From Panonychus citri (Eukaryota; Arthropoda; Arachnida; Trombidiformes; Tetranychidae), in assembly GCF_014898815.1 (NCBI RefSeq), contig NW_026515433.1:1386501-1450500 (forward strand): 64,000 bases of DNA, given 5' to 3'. The notes beneath the pieces are model-generated. The model did not search any database. It was not told the origin of the DNA and worked only from the letters and a program-made list of their open reading frames with translations. The first letter of the stretch is position 1, and each line of letters opens with the position of its first letter. A program made the position numbers and the translations under genes. Of the stretch, positions 11,156-21,808 are shown piece by piece.

Positions 11156-12028
11156 ATGCCTCCTAAAAAATCAAGAGTCGCTGCTACTCTTCGTGTTGCT
11201 GCTGCTCGTGCTGCTAAAGCTGCTAAGGCATCTAAACGCCTTCTTCAACCTCCATCTCAACCTGATGATGATGAACTCATCTCAGAGGACGAAACAATAG
11301 TCCATCGTTCACCTCCATCTCTTACCACTCCAATTAATCCTCGTCCCCCTACTCGTGTTTCCACCATAATTGAAGCACAAAAATCCCTCAAGGATATTTC
11401 TTTTCCTGAGACTCTTTCCCTCTTTGATCTGTGGAATGTTCAAGCTCCACTTCGTTCCTTAGCGAACAAAAAGCTAATTGAAATAGCTACCACCAATCTT
11501 CTTCTTCTTGGTGAATCTCTCTCTCCTGATGAAGTTCTTAACATCGCCGTTACCGAACTTAAATCTCAACAATTACCAAATTGGCTCAATGAATTTCGTT
11601 CCCAAAAAATTTCGGAAGCCGAAATTCAAATTTTTATTAAAAACATTGGCAGAGAAAATGAAACTATTTTCTCAATCACTCATTCTGAGCTTTACGCTCT
11701 TCCTCTTCCTCTTGGTGTCTTAAATAAAATTAAGATCATTTTAAATGAAAATGGTGCTAACATCATCACACCTTCAACTCCATCCATCTCATCATCTCTC
11801 CACTCAGGTGAAAATTTAACCACCTCAACTTTTCTTGAGTTAATGAAACAACTCAAAACGGACCCTCATGTCCCTGAATTCCGATCTGGAGAAGATCAAT
11901 ATTCCTGGTTGGTTAAGACTAAAGATCGACTCGCCAAGGAAAATGTCGACGATGATACTCGACTTCGACTTCTACAAAGTCAATGGCTCATGAGATCAAG
12001 ACAAGTGCTAATGGTCTTGAAAATATAA
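11156..12028 (+). CDS. gag: TE1 gag, N-terminal part
   Basis: 290 aa starting MPPKKSR with an Ala/Lys/Arg-rich N terminus, then a capsid-like helical region ending in the expected 'W-L-x-K...D-x-x-R-L-x-L-L-Q' style segment. The frame closes at 12028 in the middle of the capsid, while the rest of the capsid and the zinc knuckle continue in the next ORF, one base back (-1). No slippery heptamer is evident at the overlap (11983-12028), and a programmed shift in mid-capsid would be unusual, so a one-base loss is the simplest explanation. Confidence 0.8.
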   Translation: MPPKKSRVAATLRVAAARAAKAAKASKRLLQPPSQPDDDELISEDETIVHRSPPSLTTPINPRPPTRVSTIIEAQKSLKDISFPETLSLFDLWNVQAPLRSLANKKLIEIATTNLLLLGESLSPDEVLNIAVTELKSQQLPNWLNEFRSQKISEAEIQIFIKNIGRENETIFSITHSELYALPLPLGVLNKIKIILNENGANIITPSTPSISSSLHSGENLTTSTFLELMKQLKTDPHVPEFRSGEDQYSWLVKTKDRLAKENVDDDTRLRLLQSQWLMRSRQVLMVLKI

Positions 12029-15000
12029 CTGATTACAACAGTTATGTTGATGCTCTATTTGAAAATCTTAAGACTCCCGAAAGTCAATATTCAGCTGATT
12101 TTGAATTGAGAAACTGTCGTTTTAATCCTGAATATCATCCTGAAAAATTCTTTTCAGATATGAAAAGATTGGTCAACAAAGCGTATGGCCCAACCAATGA
12201 AACTCTTTTCAACTCATTGCTTCTCCAACATATCCCACGATACATCCGTGACGATATTTATACCTTAGGTATTAATGATGATAGAACCCGAATCTACAAC
12301 CATCTAACCCGCATCCACTTTGATCATAAAAACAATCAAGGTAAAAATAAACCTAAAATTCCTTCAAATTCAAAGAATACCCAGAATGAAAAACCCTACG
12401 AAAAATCCTCAGTCCAGAAAATGCTGAAAAACAATTCAAGTTCCAATCCCTATTATAAAAGGAAGAATGAAAATCCCTCTGCACCTACGAATGCTAAATT
12501 TTGCAATTATTGTAAAGCCGATGATCACACCATTGATCAATGTTCCAAGTTAGCTTACCGTAAAGCCCAAGAAGCCGCTGGAATTAAACCCGCTTACCAA
12601 CCCAAAAATCAAGGATTCAGAAATCCTCAACAAAATGCTTCTTCCGCTAATGTTGTAAGTGTTGTTAACCCAGAAAACTTTTCTCATCAAGTTAACCTCA
12701 CAACCAACCCAACCCAAGCTTTTATTCAAGCTCCTCAGATTGTATCCCCTCCAATTCAAAATGAGATTAGACCTCCTTCCCCTCCTGAACCAATGCAAAA
12801 TGGTATCAGAAACAATGCTGTTGGTTTTGCTATATCTAAAGATATAAAGCAAATTTCTCAATTGGGTAACGAGTCTATTGCTCACATGCCCCAGGTCAAC
12901 CTCAATCTTTGCTTACCTGACAAGGCCCGAGTCAAGGAAGGTAAGGTATTAGTAGATACCGGTGCGTCTGCATGCGTTATCGATGCTGCTCTTGCCAAAC
13001 AACTTCAAGCTCATGTCATTAAGGTAAATCGAAGTTTGAAAGGAATCGCGTCGAATGTGTTTGTTGATTCCCAAGGATTTGCTTATGCATTTTTAAAACA
13101 TTATGGCATGGAAGAATCTCGAATTCTCAAATTCCGAATTTGTGAAAAATTCGATCCCGTTTTTCTCTTAGGAAATGCTTTCGCTCATATTTTCTTCATG
13201 AAAATTATTTCTAATGGAAGCGAGTATGACCTAACTGTTAGAGAATATCCCGACTCTCCTGAATTGTCTGAGCCTGATTTTTATTTCCGCTTCTGTACTC
13301 CCGAAGAAACTGAATATATTCTCGATATTTCGATTAAAGTTAGTGGAAACGCTAATTCAGATTATATCTTGGATTCTAATCCAGTCTCATCTCATTCCAA
13401 GCTTCCTCAAAATCTTCAATCCATCTCCCCACCTAAAGGTGCAACTTTCAAAAACTTTCCTCAAAACTCTTTAATCGCTCGCTGTGAGTTAGCAAGTGAG
13501 AATGAAATTAATGAACTAAAAGTTCAACCCTTTCTTGAGAAGATAAAATCAAGAATAAATCCAAACCTCACTCCATCTCAACAAGAACAATTGTTAGAAC
13601 TTTTCGATGAATACAATGATGTATTCTCTAAACATAAAAATGATTTAGGATTCGTTCCCTCATCAATCTGTCAAGTGAAAATAGATCTTGAAGATCAAAT
13701 CATTCCTTATCAAAAACCCTACAATTGTAATATCCATCGTCGTGGTGTTTTCCGAGATATCATCAATGAGATGATACAACATGACTTAATAGAGCCTTCT
13801 GATGCTCTTGGTGGTGCTCCTTCATTATTGGTTCCCCGCTCTGACGGTACATACCGAATGGTCACTGATTACCGACTCCTCAATCGTCTTACAAAAATCC
13901 CAAGACATCCTATGCCTCGAATCGACGACTGTCTCGAAGTTGTTCGTGGAGGTCAATTCTTCAATCTTTTCGATCTGGCCCAAGGATATCACCAGATTGA
14001 ATTACCTCCTTCTGAAAGGGAAAAAACTGCATTCGTCACTCCAGACGGTAAGTACCAATATAAGCGACTTCCCATGGGACTTGCTGGTGCTCCTTTCATT
14101 TTTCAGCGCTTTATGAATAAAGTGCTCGAAGGTCTACAATACGTCCATTGTATTGGATATTTTGACGATATCCCTATTGTTGGAAAAACTTTTCATGATC
14201 TCATCTCTAATACAAAACTTGTGATGGATCGCCTCCGACAATATAATCTAAAGATTAAACCCGAAAAATGTCATTTGGGACAAACTGAAATTCTACTCTT
14301 AGGACATCTCGTCTCTGGCGACGGAATTCGTCCTGACCCAAAAAAGGTCCAAGCTCTCATCAATCTTCGCTACCCTCGAACGGTACGTGAACTTCAATCC
14401 CTCTTAGGATGTTACAACTACTTCAGTAGATACATCAAAAATTACTCAACAATCGCTGCCCCATTGTACCGATTGATTTCCAAGGAAAGAAAATTTAAAA
14501 TCCTCCCAGCTGATAAAGAAGCTCTTGATTCTCTGAAATCATCTCTCATCAATACTACAATGTTAGTACATTTCAATCCCAATCTCCGCCGAAAAATTTC
14601 TGTTGATGCATCTGATGTTGCAGTTGGTGGAATACTCTTACAAGAGGACGATAAATCCGAAAATTTCGACCCTGAAACTCCCATCGAAAATGTAAGAGAT
14701 TGGTTACCCATTTCATTCTTTTCCCAAAAACTCTTAAAACATCAATTACACTATAGTGTATCAGAAAAAGAATTATTAGCAATTCTTGTTGGAGTGTATA
14801 AATACAATCACTTCCTCGATGGTGAACATTTTCTCATCGAAACTGACCATCATGCCCTGTGTCAGTTAACAAAAATTAACTTTAAAAACTCCCGTCTTCA
14901 ACGCTGGTCAATAATGTTGTCAGCTTATAACTTTAAGGTTATTTATAAAAAAGGTTCAACTCATCCTCCTGATTGTTTTTCAAGATATCAGTCAGAATGG

Positions 15001-17211
15001 GATCATCGAAAGACAATCGATCCCGAAGAGGAATTTCTAGACAAAATTTTCCTCAATGAATATGTCGAAGATCCGACTTTTCATCACTCTTATGATATTG
15101 GCCTTAATCTGGTTAATTTATCATTTGAATCTCCTCTCTTCAGTTACGATCATCTAAAAAATCCTCCTCTCATCTTATATTCCATCTCATCGGAAATTGC
15201 ACATCTTCATCCTCAATCAAAATCTAATCCTCAAGAATTTTCTCAATGGAAAGAAAAAATTCGAAGTGCACAAGAAAACAATCCCGAAATTCAAGAAATA
15301 ATTTCTCAGTTAACTAATCCTGATTCTATTGCTTCAAAGCGATATGTTTTAAAAGATAATCTTTTATACAGAAAAGATTCAAGAACCCCCTTTGGAACCC
15401 GATTGGTAATCGATCCAAAAATCTTATTAGAGATCTTTGAGCTCGAACATATGTCGACTCTTGGTGGACATTTTGCCACAGAAAAAACTTATCTCAACAT
15501 TGCCCGAAGATTTTGGTGCAAATATCTTTACGAAGAAGTAAAAAGATTATGTGATTCATGCATAACTTGCAATTTAGCTAAACCCACTAACATTATCTAT
15601 GTTGACCCCTCTGCTAAACCCATTCCTACAGAAATATTCCAGAGATTTGAACTCGATGTTCAAGGTCCAATTACGATTGGAAATTCGAAAAAATATATAT
15701 TAGTGTTAGTCGATGTTCTAACCAGATTCGTTTACGCGAAAATGACTTTGAATCAAACTGCTACCACAGTAATTAACTTCCTCTCTCCCTTCTTTCATCT
15801 ATTTGGATTTCCAACCCATATCCAAACAGATAGAGGAACAAATTTTCTCTCTGATGAATTTTCAAAATTCCTAAATAAACATGGAATAATTCATGATGTC
15901 AGTACTGCGTACCACCCACAGTCTCAAGGTATCGTAGAAAGATGTAATAGAACAATAGCCGAACGCCTACGAACGTATGTATGTACCAAAGGTACAAAGA
16001 ATCTAATTCCCGCTCTTCAAGCATCTCTATATGCTATCAATTCCTCCGTTCATAAAATAACAAGATTCAGCCCATACTTTTTAGTATTTGGTCGCGAGCC
16101 AAATAAGCCTTTGGATAATTATTTGTCCATTAACCACAATTCCCCAGTGAATGTAGTCGAAGCGAGAAAACTTGCTTACGCTAGGCTTAAGTCCCAACAA
16201 CTCTACCAGATTAACCGAACTAAATCCCTTCATCCGTCATCTCCATACCACATTGGTGATTTCATCTTAGTGAAAAACGAGTTAATTGACTCTTCCGTTT
16301 CCAAGAAACTTAGAAATCGATATCATGGTCCATATCTAGTTTGTGGCCTTAAAAAAGGTGCATTACTATTACTAGATACTCTTAACTTTAATCTATTTAC
16401 TTGTAACGTTTCCAATACTAAAAAATATACAGGAAAATTAGGTCCCTCGATGATATCCCTCAGAGATAATTTCTTTAATCCGGACTCTTACTTAGAACCC
16501 GAAGATTTCAATTCCCCTGAAATTGAATCCCTTGCTAATGAACAACTCGAATCACTCAGTGATATTGAGAATGTTCATATTGATGAAAATTTAAATTCTA
16601 ATGATGAAGATATCAACCCAATTAACCCAACTAATGATCAAAATCTAAATGATTTTCTTCAAGATTTTCCTCAATCTCAATCACTTGACAATTCAAATTT
16701 AAATTGTCAACAATTAACCCAAAATCATTCTGATGATAACCAACAACTCAACAATCTAAAACCGAAAAGAAAATATCGAACTTCAGATCAACAAATAATT
16801 GATCAAAAACAGTTGATTGTCAACAATCAAGAAAAAATCTTAACTCGTCAACAATTAAAAGCCAAAAAAGTCTTCATATTGTTAACATTTACATTGTTAG
16901 ATGTTGATAATGAAAATTTTTCTCTAATTAAATTTAATCCCATTGATTGTTATAATTATAATAATTATAATTCAAAATCTCTGTTAAGAATTAACTTAAA
17001 TCACTATAGTGATATTGTTAATTCTAATTTCGAACAAGCTAAATTAACAAATGTTAATTTCGAATTTAATTTAAAATCGAATTTTAATTTTTCCATATTT
17101 GGACAATATGTTAATTACCTTCTCTTATCTGAGTTTCACTTTCCCACAGTTGACGGCGTTAGTAACACTTGTGGTTTACTCCCACTTCTTCCTTTGTCTT
17201 ACTTCAGTTAA
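11983..17211 (+). CDS. pol: TE1 gag C-terminus, protease, reverse transcriptase, RNase H, integrase
   Basis: 1,742-aa frame. Residue numbers count from the ATG at 11983. Capsid remainder 1-150; zinc knuckle C174-C177-H182-C187 (CX2CX4HX4C); aspartic protease motif DTGA at 325-328; RT with D664 (FDLAQGYHQIE) and catalytic Y726-F-D-D; RNase H with D875 and D955; integrase with H1156, H1163, C1193, C1196 and the DDE residues D1225, D1283, E1319 (35-residue D-E spacing); a GPY/F-like stretch near 1448-1455. All catalytic residues are present, so the enzymes look functional. RT has YFDD instead of the more usual YIDD/YLDD. After about residue 1500 comes a 240-residue Asn/Asp-rich tail of unknown role. 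Gag and pol share one frame, as in TE2. Confidence 0.95.
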   Translation: MAHEIKTSANGLENITDYNSYVDALFENLKTPESQYSADFELRNCRFNPEYHPEKFFSDMKRLVNKAYGPTNETLFNSLLLQHIPRYIRDDIYTLGINDDRTRIYNHLTRIHFDHKNNQGKNKPKIPSNSKNTQNEKPYEKSSVQKMLKNNSSSNPYYKRKNENPSAPTNAKFCNYCKADDHTIDQCSKLAYRKAQEAAGIKPAYQPKNQGFRNPQQNASSANVVSVVNPENFSHQVNLTTNPTQAFIQAPQIVSPPIQNEIRPPSPPEPMQNGIRNNAVGFAISKDIKQISQLGNESIAHMPQVNLNLCLPDKARVKEGKVLVDTGASACVIDAALAKQLQAHVIKVNRSLKGIASNVFVDSQGFAYAFLKHYGMEESRILKFRICEKFDPVFLLGNAFAHIFFMKIISNGSEYDLTVREYPDSPELSEPDFYFRFCTPEETEYILDISIKVSGNANSDYILDSNPVSSHSKLPQNLQSISPPKGATFKNFPQNSLIARCELASENEINELKVQPFLEKIKSRINPNLTPSQQEQLLELFDEYNDVFSKHKNDLGFVPSSICQVKIDLEDQIIPYQKPYNCNIHRRGVFRDIINEMIQHDLIEPSDALGGAPSLLVPRSDGTYRMVTDYRLLNRLTKIPRHPMPRIDDCLEVVRGGQFFNLFDLAQGYHQIELPPSEREKTAFVTPDGKYQYKRLPMGLAGAPFIFQRFMNKVLEGLQYVHCIGYFDDIPIVGKTFHDLISNTKLVMDRLRQYNLKIKPEKCHLGQTEILLLGHLVSGDGIRPDPKKVQALINLRYPRTVRELQSLLGCYNYFSRYIKNYSTIAAPLYRLISKERKFKILPADKEALDSLKSSLINTTMLVHFNPNLRRKISVDASDVAVGGILLQEDDKSENFDPETPIENVRDWLPISFFSQKLLKHQLHYSVSEKELLAILVGVYKYNHFLDGEHFLIETDHHALCQLTKINFKNSRLQRWSIMLSAYNFKVIYKKGSTHPPDCFSRYQSEWDHRKTIDPEEEFLDKIFLNEYVEDPTFHHSYDIGLNLVNLSFESPLFSYDHLKNPPLILYSISSEIAHLHPQSKSNPQEFSQWKEKIRSAQENNPEIQEIISQLTNPDSIASKRYVLKDNLLYRKDSRTPFGTRLVIDPKILLEIFELEHMSTLGGHFATEKTYLNIARRFWCKYLYEEVKRLCDSCITCNLAKPTNIIYVDPSAKPIPTEIFQRFELDVQGPITIGNSKKYILVLVDVLTRFVYAKMTLNQTATTVINFLSPFFHLFGFPTHIQTDRGTNFLSDEFSKFLNKHGIIHDVSTAYHPQSQGIVERCNRTIAERLRTYVCTKGTKNLIPALQASLYAINSSVHKITRFSPYFLVFGREPNKPLDNYLSINHNSPVNVVEARKLAYARLKSQQLYQINRTKSLHPSSPYHIGDFILVKNELIDSSVSKKLRNRYHGPYLVCGLKKGALLLLDTLNFNLFTCNVSNTKKYTGKLGPSMISLRDNFFNPDSYLEPEDFNSPEIESLANEQLESLSDIENVHIDENLNSNDEDINPINPTNDQNLNDFLQDFPQSQSLDNSNLNCQQLTQNHSDDNQQLNNLKPKRKYRTSDQQIIDQKQLIVNNQEKILTRQQLKAKKVFILLTFTLLDVDNENFSLIKFNPIDCYNYNNYNSKSLLRINLNHYSDIVNSNFEQAKLTNVNFEFNLKSNFNFSIFGQYVNYLLLSEFHFPTVDGVSNTCGLLPLLPLSYFS

Positions 17212-17557
17212 CCCTTTGGTCAACCAGAAGTAACTTGATTACATTAGTTTTCATTTTTTGTCCTTTTCTCAACCTTGACAATTTCTTCATCTCAATCAAA
17301 TCTAAAGATTTACTTCATCAAATTTTCCTTATTGTTGAAAATTTTCTAATTGTTACAATTTAATTAATTGCTACAATAATCAATTAGTCATTGTTAGCTT
17401 TTACAATCTTAAGTGTTTTCCTCTCCTCATCATCAGTTCGTACTTAAGTACCTCCGGTACATTAAAAAGTGCTTTTATTAACTTTCCTCGCCTTAATCAT
17501 CTTCCACCTAATCACTCATCTCCTCGCTTAAAAAAGCTAAATTGTCCACTCTTCGAG
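17212..17557 (+). other. TE1 spacer between pol and the third ORF
   Basis: 346 bp, T/A-rich, non-coding. It could hold a splice acceptor for a subgenomic mRNA of the third ORF (pyrimidine-rich stretches occur near 17405-17530), but none can be assigned. Confidence 0.4.
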
Positions 17558-20500
17558 ATGGATAAAAACAGTGAACCATCGCCCACACCTTTCAGTGTCT
17601 CATCTCCATCAACCTCGACTCATCAACGTGCTCAAGTGCATCTCCTTCGTTCCTTGTGTGCTACTGTCGATGATGATTCTGATTGTTACTCAGAAATAGA
17701 CTATACCCCAGATCTCAACAATAAAGGAAAAACCCCAATTGACAAATTCCCGTGTTTTACCATTGACCCTGAACCAGAAAATTCACTCAGTGTTTTGAAA
17801 AGTGTAAAGTTTTCATCTCCTCTCATTCATCCCCGGCCATTGAAACGGACAATTTCAATCGAATCTTTAGATTCCTCCAATTCATCTTCATCGAAACAAC
17901 CACCGAAGAAAATTACACTTCGATCACCCATGGAGGAAGACAAAGGTAAGGTTGTGTCTCGTCCATCCAAAACTTGGTTCATGCCTTCCCTTAGTTATCC
18001 TGAAAGGTATCCCAAACCCAATGAATGGCCTCAAACCCGTTTTACCGAAGTACCCGCTCCTTTACCTCTTGAACTCCCTGCTCATGTTTCCCTTGAAAAA
18101 TATCATGAAGTTAGGAAAATCGTTCTAATGAAAAATCAGAACTTTAAAAATATCAGAATTAAATTTGAGAAGATGATCCGAGAAAAACTTTTTCTCAATC
18201 TTTATCAAGATGCTCTGATCTATTCCATCCCTCTTCCTAAAATACCTAAAGGTATTTCCAAGCCCTCAGTCTTCCATGAACAGTTAGACAATTTCATTAA
18301 TAAAATTCGCTGTTTCTTCTGCGAGCAAATCGCTCTGACCCCAGTTGAATGCGATTTTTGTAAGCATTGGTATTGTACCAAATGTATCATCTTCATCCAA
18401 AATTTAATCTCATTATTAAAATTATCACCTCCATCAAAACCAACTAAATTCATATGCTTAACCCCATCATGTCTTCAAACCTTTGCATCGATAGATGATT
18501 ATCCCACCTACAGCTCAGTCTCTTATTCAAGTACTTACGTTAGCTATCGATCATGCAAATTCACATGTCGGTATACCCTTTGCTCAAAAAATCTCAGTCC
18601 GAATCTACTCTCTACTCACGAAAATGTTTGTCGTTTAGGACTTTTCAGAGAAGAAGTTGATCTTAATTCAATTCCTATCTTTCATCATGGTTCCTCAGTT
18701 AAAGAACTTGAAGAACTTAATCCAAAAAGATTAATTAGTTTCATCCCACCTCACGTAAAATTAGCTCCTCGTCCTCAAATCACTTACTCTTCTCATGAGT
18801 TTGATTTTGAACAAAAGTTCGAACTCTACGCTTGCCTTCTCGTAAATAAAGAAGACAACCCTGAAGATCCTCTCCTCTCCGATACTCAAATCCGATCTCA
18901 TGCTAACCTCAGATTAGGATTTTGGACTACTTTCCATAAGTCCCGAGACCCCACTCTTCCTCTTTCTGAAGAAGAAGAATTTGTTCAGCAAATAGGCTTC
19001 CCATCAATTCATCCTCCCGCTCCTTCTGCCTCTCGACCCAGAACTACTTCCTGGCCTGTCTTAGGAAAAAATCCTGTCCCTCATTATCTGATAAATGATT
19101 CAGAAGAATGGCTGAACTTAAGTAACGGAAGGATGAACAACAACCTACCTCGTTCTCCTATTCCCGTTTCCCCGGATTCTGGTGAACCAGTTAATCCCTA
19201 CACCGCCATCAACCCACTTCTTAGACTCAGTCAAGAAGAACAAAATGAAATTAAAGAAAAAATTTCCCAATGGTTTCCTCACTCACTCCGAGAATTGGTA
19301 ACCCTCAACAACTTTCCCACTGCCACTAATCCACAAAGACTCGAATATAGAGCAAACAGAAAAAATAAAGCCACCATCATCTTTAATCATCTCGTTTCAT
19401 CACAAGTCGAAGAACTTTCAACTCGACAACAAGAACTTTTAAAATCAAATATTGATGAACATCCCGATCCCTCGAATGTATATTCGATAAATGCGGCCTA
19501 CGTTCGAATTGAACGATTTAATTCAGAAGGAATTAGAAAAATTATCCCTCACCCCGTTTGGATCGTTATTATTGATGGAAATTGCAAGATTGTCTATGAG
19601 ACTCTTGTTCATTATAAAGACATTGATTACATGGATTCCCACTTTCATGGACTGAAGAAAGAAAATCTTAAATTCGCAAAACATTTGGCCTCAGTCCGAG
19701 ATCAAGTTTTATGTTATTTGGCCTGTGCGAAACAAATTGTCGGTGCTGGACTAATTACCTTATTAAAAAGTCTACAATTAACCCCACCAGAAATCGACAT
19801 TCTAAGACCTAAACTTCGAGATGTAACAATCTATTTTTCACCCTATCGAAGTTCACCTGCCTCTCTCTCCCTTATCGCTTTCATTCTCCTCTCAGGCTAT
19901 ACCATCCGTGGTCATTCTCATTCTCCTGCCGTCGAAGCTCTCACTTCTATGAGACTCTACATGTTCTTTTGGACGGAAATCGAAGAGAAAGTCAAATCCA
20001 CTGGTCATGGAATTCACAATGAAACGATGAACGTTTACCTGAGAAACAACAAAGTTTCTTATCTCCATCGGAAATTCAGTGAATTGGTAGAAGCCAAGAA
20101 AGCGAAATGGCCTCTCGATTGGTCATATTACCAAAGACATGAATCCGTCCCTGAATACAATTCATACAATTGTGTTTCTCCAACCTCATCCCTCTCATCA
20201 TCAACTTCATCATCCATCTCCACCATAATCTCATCATCACAAAATCAACAATCAAATGAAGCCCCGAAGATTCCATCTCCAAGGAAATCTCAAGTCACAT
20301 CACCTAAGCCTCTCCCTGTATTCCAAATCCCGACTTCAGTTTTAAGAAGAAACAATATTCCTACAGAATATGAAATTGATGGTCAAAGGATTCCCCTCTC
20401 ATCTTCATCTCAACTTCATGCTCATTATAAAAATGTAGCAACATCACCAATTTCATCAATCTCCTCATCAACTCCATCACCAAATCTCCCAAAGAATAGC

Positions 20501-20677
20501 TTACCAAGCGCTGCTTCAGTTATTCTAGAGAATATGCCAGACCCACCATCATCCTTTGAATCCCAAGGAAAACCCGAAAATTCAACCCCAATTCCATCCT
20601 CATCATCACCAATCACTTATAATCGAATTGGAAATCAAATCCTGAAGAAGTATCTTTGTCAAAGTGCTAGGGACTGA
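17558..20677 (+). CDS. TE1 third ORF: RING/TRAF-like zinc fingers plus degenerate REX4/ISG20-like exonuclease domain
   Basis: 1,039 aa starting MDKNSEPSPT. Residues 1-170 are Ser/Pro-rich. At 252-276 lies C-x2-C-x9-C-x2-C-x-H-x2-C-x2-C, a RING-like pattern, followed by Cys pairs (C300/C305, C333/C337, C342) and H354-x3-C358, resembling TRAF-type fingers. Residues about 640-810 align by eye with the DEDDh exonuclease domain of the TE2 third ORF: VWIVIIDGNCKIVYE, HGLKKENLKFAK, then HSHSPAVEALTSMRLY. The first catalytic Asp is R650, E652 is kept, the third acidic residue appears lost, H788 is kept and the last Asp is E793, so activity is doubtful. The C-terminus (870-1039) is Ser/Pro-rich. The stop codon is the first three bases of the 3' LTR. 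The position is that of env, but I see no signal peptide or membrane segment. Confidence 0.75.
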   Translation: MDKNSEPSPTPFSVSSPSTSTHQRAQVHLLRSLCATVDDDSDCYSEIDYTPDLNNKGKTPIDKFPCFTIDPEPENSLSVLKSVKFSSPLIHPRPLKRTISIESLDSSNSSSSKQPPKKITLRSPMEEDKGKVVSRPSKTWFMPSLSYPERYPKPNEWPQTRFTEVPAPLPLELPAHVSLEKYHEVRKIVLMKNQNFKNIRIKFEKMIREKLFLNLYQDALIYSIPLPKIPKGISKPSVFHEQLDNFINKIRCFFCEQIALTPVECDFCKHWYCTKCIIFIQNLISLLKLSPPSKPTKFICLTPSCLQTFASIDDYPTYSSVSYSSTYVSYRSCKFTCRYTLCSKNLSPNLLSTHENVCRLGLFREEVDLNSIPIFHHGSSVKELEELNPKRLISFIPPHVKLAPRPQITYSSHEFDFEQKFELYACLLVNKEDNPEDPLLSDTQIRSHANLRLGFWTTFHKSRDPTLPLSEEEEFVQQIGFPSIHPPAPSASRPRTTSWPVLGKNPVPHYLINDSEEWLNLSNGRMNNNLPRSPIPVSPDSGEPVNPYTAINPLLRLSQEEQNEIKEKISQWFPHSLRELVTLNNFPTATNPQRLEYRANRKNKATIIFNHLVSSQVEELSTRQQELLKSNIDEHPDPSNVYSINAAYVRIERFNSEGIRKIIPHPVWIVIIDGNCKIVYETLVHYKDIDYMDSHFHGLKKENLKFAKHLASVRDQVLCYLACAKQIVGAGLITLLKSLQLTPPEIDILRPKLRDVTIYFSPYRSSPASLSLIAFILLSGYTIRGHSHSPAVEALTSMRLYMFFWTEIEEKVKSTGHGIHNETMNVYLRNNKVSYLHRKFSELVEAKKAKWPLDWSYYQRHESVPEYNSYNCVSPTSSLSSSTSSSISTIISSSQNQQSNEAPKIPSPRKSQVTSPKPLPVFQIPTSVLRRNNIPTEYEIDGQRIPLSSSSQLHAHYKNVATSPISSISSSTPSPNLPKNSLPSAASVILENMPDPPSSFESQGKPENSTPIPSSSSPITYNRIGNQILKKYLCQSARD

Positions 20678-21708
20678 AGGGTAGAAATTCTGAAATCCTC
20701 AGTCTTTGTTTTCCAATCACTATCATGATATGGTGATGAAAATGAACAATTTAATTTTCTTAATTTTCTTATTTATTCAATTTAATTTTCTATTGTTAAA
20801 AATTGTTAATCCAACCCATTCAACTATAATTGTAAACCTTAATTGTTGTAACTTACCAATACGATTGATTAGTATCCCTAATCTAATTGATTGAATTAAT
20901 TTACAACTATTATTGTCTTAATTATCCTTTGGTTGATTAACCAATTACAAATTTCTAATTAATCAATTACAATATCTAAAGATATATAGAGAAAAATCTA
21001 TATTGTTAAATTGTTACAATTAACAATTAACTAATTCTTAGAATTGTAAAAACCACAAAATCTCTTAAGCTTAAAGTGATCAAATTTGTGTCACAAAAGT
21101 AAGAGACCCGTTTTCTTCTTTCTATCCCTCTTTCTTTTATCTTTCTTTTGTTTTTACTTTTAGCCCAAGCCTACAAGCTTATGAAAAGGTTAACTTTATC
21201 TTTATCTTTTTCTTTTTCATCTTCATCATCTTAACCATAAGGTTAACAATTGTTACTTTTACCTCTTAGTAAATTGTAACCAAGATCTTTGTCTCCTTAT
21301 CAAAAGATGATTTAGAATTAATTTGTGTTTACCCCATTTTAATTTTCTTTAATTGTAACCCCCCAAGATTAGTTCCTTAGGAACAATCTTCCATATTCAT
21401 CTTTAGTAATTGTCTTACCCTTGAAGTATTAACTTTACTTTGTGTTAAAATTCAATTGCTCTTAATTAAAAACTTTCATGTTAATTGTTTAACTCCATCT
21501 AATTCAATATCATTTCAGTGATTAGTAGACTCAAGTGCAGATTTAGATTAATCATCGGTCCTGAAAGAATCTGAAATTCAGTTATTTGTGGAACTGAGAA
21601 TCTTCTAATTCTAAGTCTAGTGACTTTTCCGAGTATTGAAACTCAACCTCATCTTTATTAAGATAATCAAATCCATCTAATCCCTCAAATCTAAAACTCT
21701 ACCCCACA
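20675..21708 (+). repeat. TE1 3' LTR
   Basis: 1,034 bp, near-identical to the 5' copy. It abuts the separated initiator region of peptide copy 2, so LTR transcription could reach that gene. No strong polypurine tract is visible just upstream (only GGGA at 20670-20673). Confidence 0.95.
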
Positions 21709-21808
21709 AGATGGTTGAAAGTATCATTTCGAGTTAACAGTCAACCAACAAACAACAATCAAATCAATTCTTCTTTTGTGAATCTCAATAAAAAAACTAA
21801 TAATCAAA

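Larger units (their letters stand above)
10012..21708 (+). mobile_element. TE1: full-length Ty3/gypsy-type LTR retrotransposon with a third ORF
   Basis: 11.7 kb bounded by two near-identical LTRs that start TGAAGGG and end CCCCACA, flanked by a 4-bp target duplication AGAT (10008-10011 and 21709-21712). Order inside: primer-binding site, gag start (11156), gag/protease/RT/RNase H/integrase (to 17211), then a 1,039-aa ORF in the env position. The domain order PR-RT-RH-IN identifies the Ty3/gypsy type. The LTRs differ by only a few substitutions and small indels, so insertion is recent. The rejoined target reads as an intact peptide-gene promoter, which proves the insertion site. Confidence 0.95.

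Noticed and set aside
11983..12028. Programmed -1 frameshift site between TE1 gag and pol
   Set aside because: No slippery heptamer is seen and the overlap lies in mid-capsid, before the zinc knuckle; TE2 has gag and protease in one frame.
17558..20677. Third ORF of TE1 as an envelope gene
   Set aside because: No signal peptide, membrane segment or cleavage site is visible; it has zinc-finger and exonuclease-like sequence instead.
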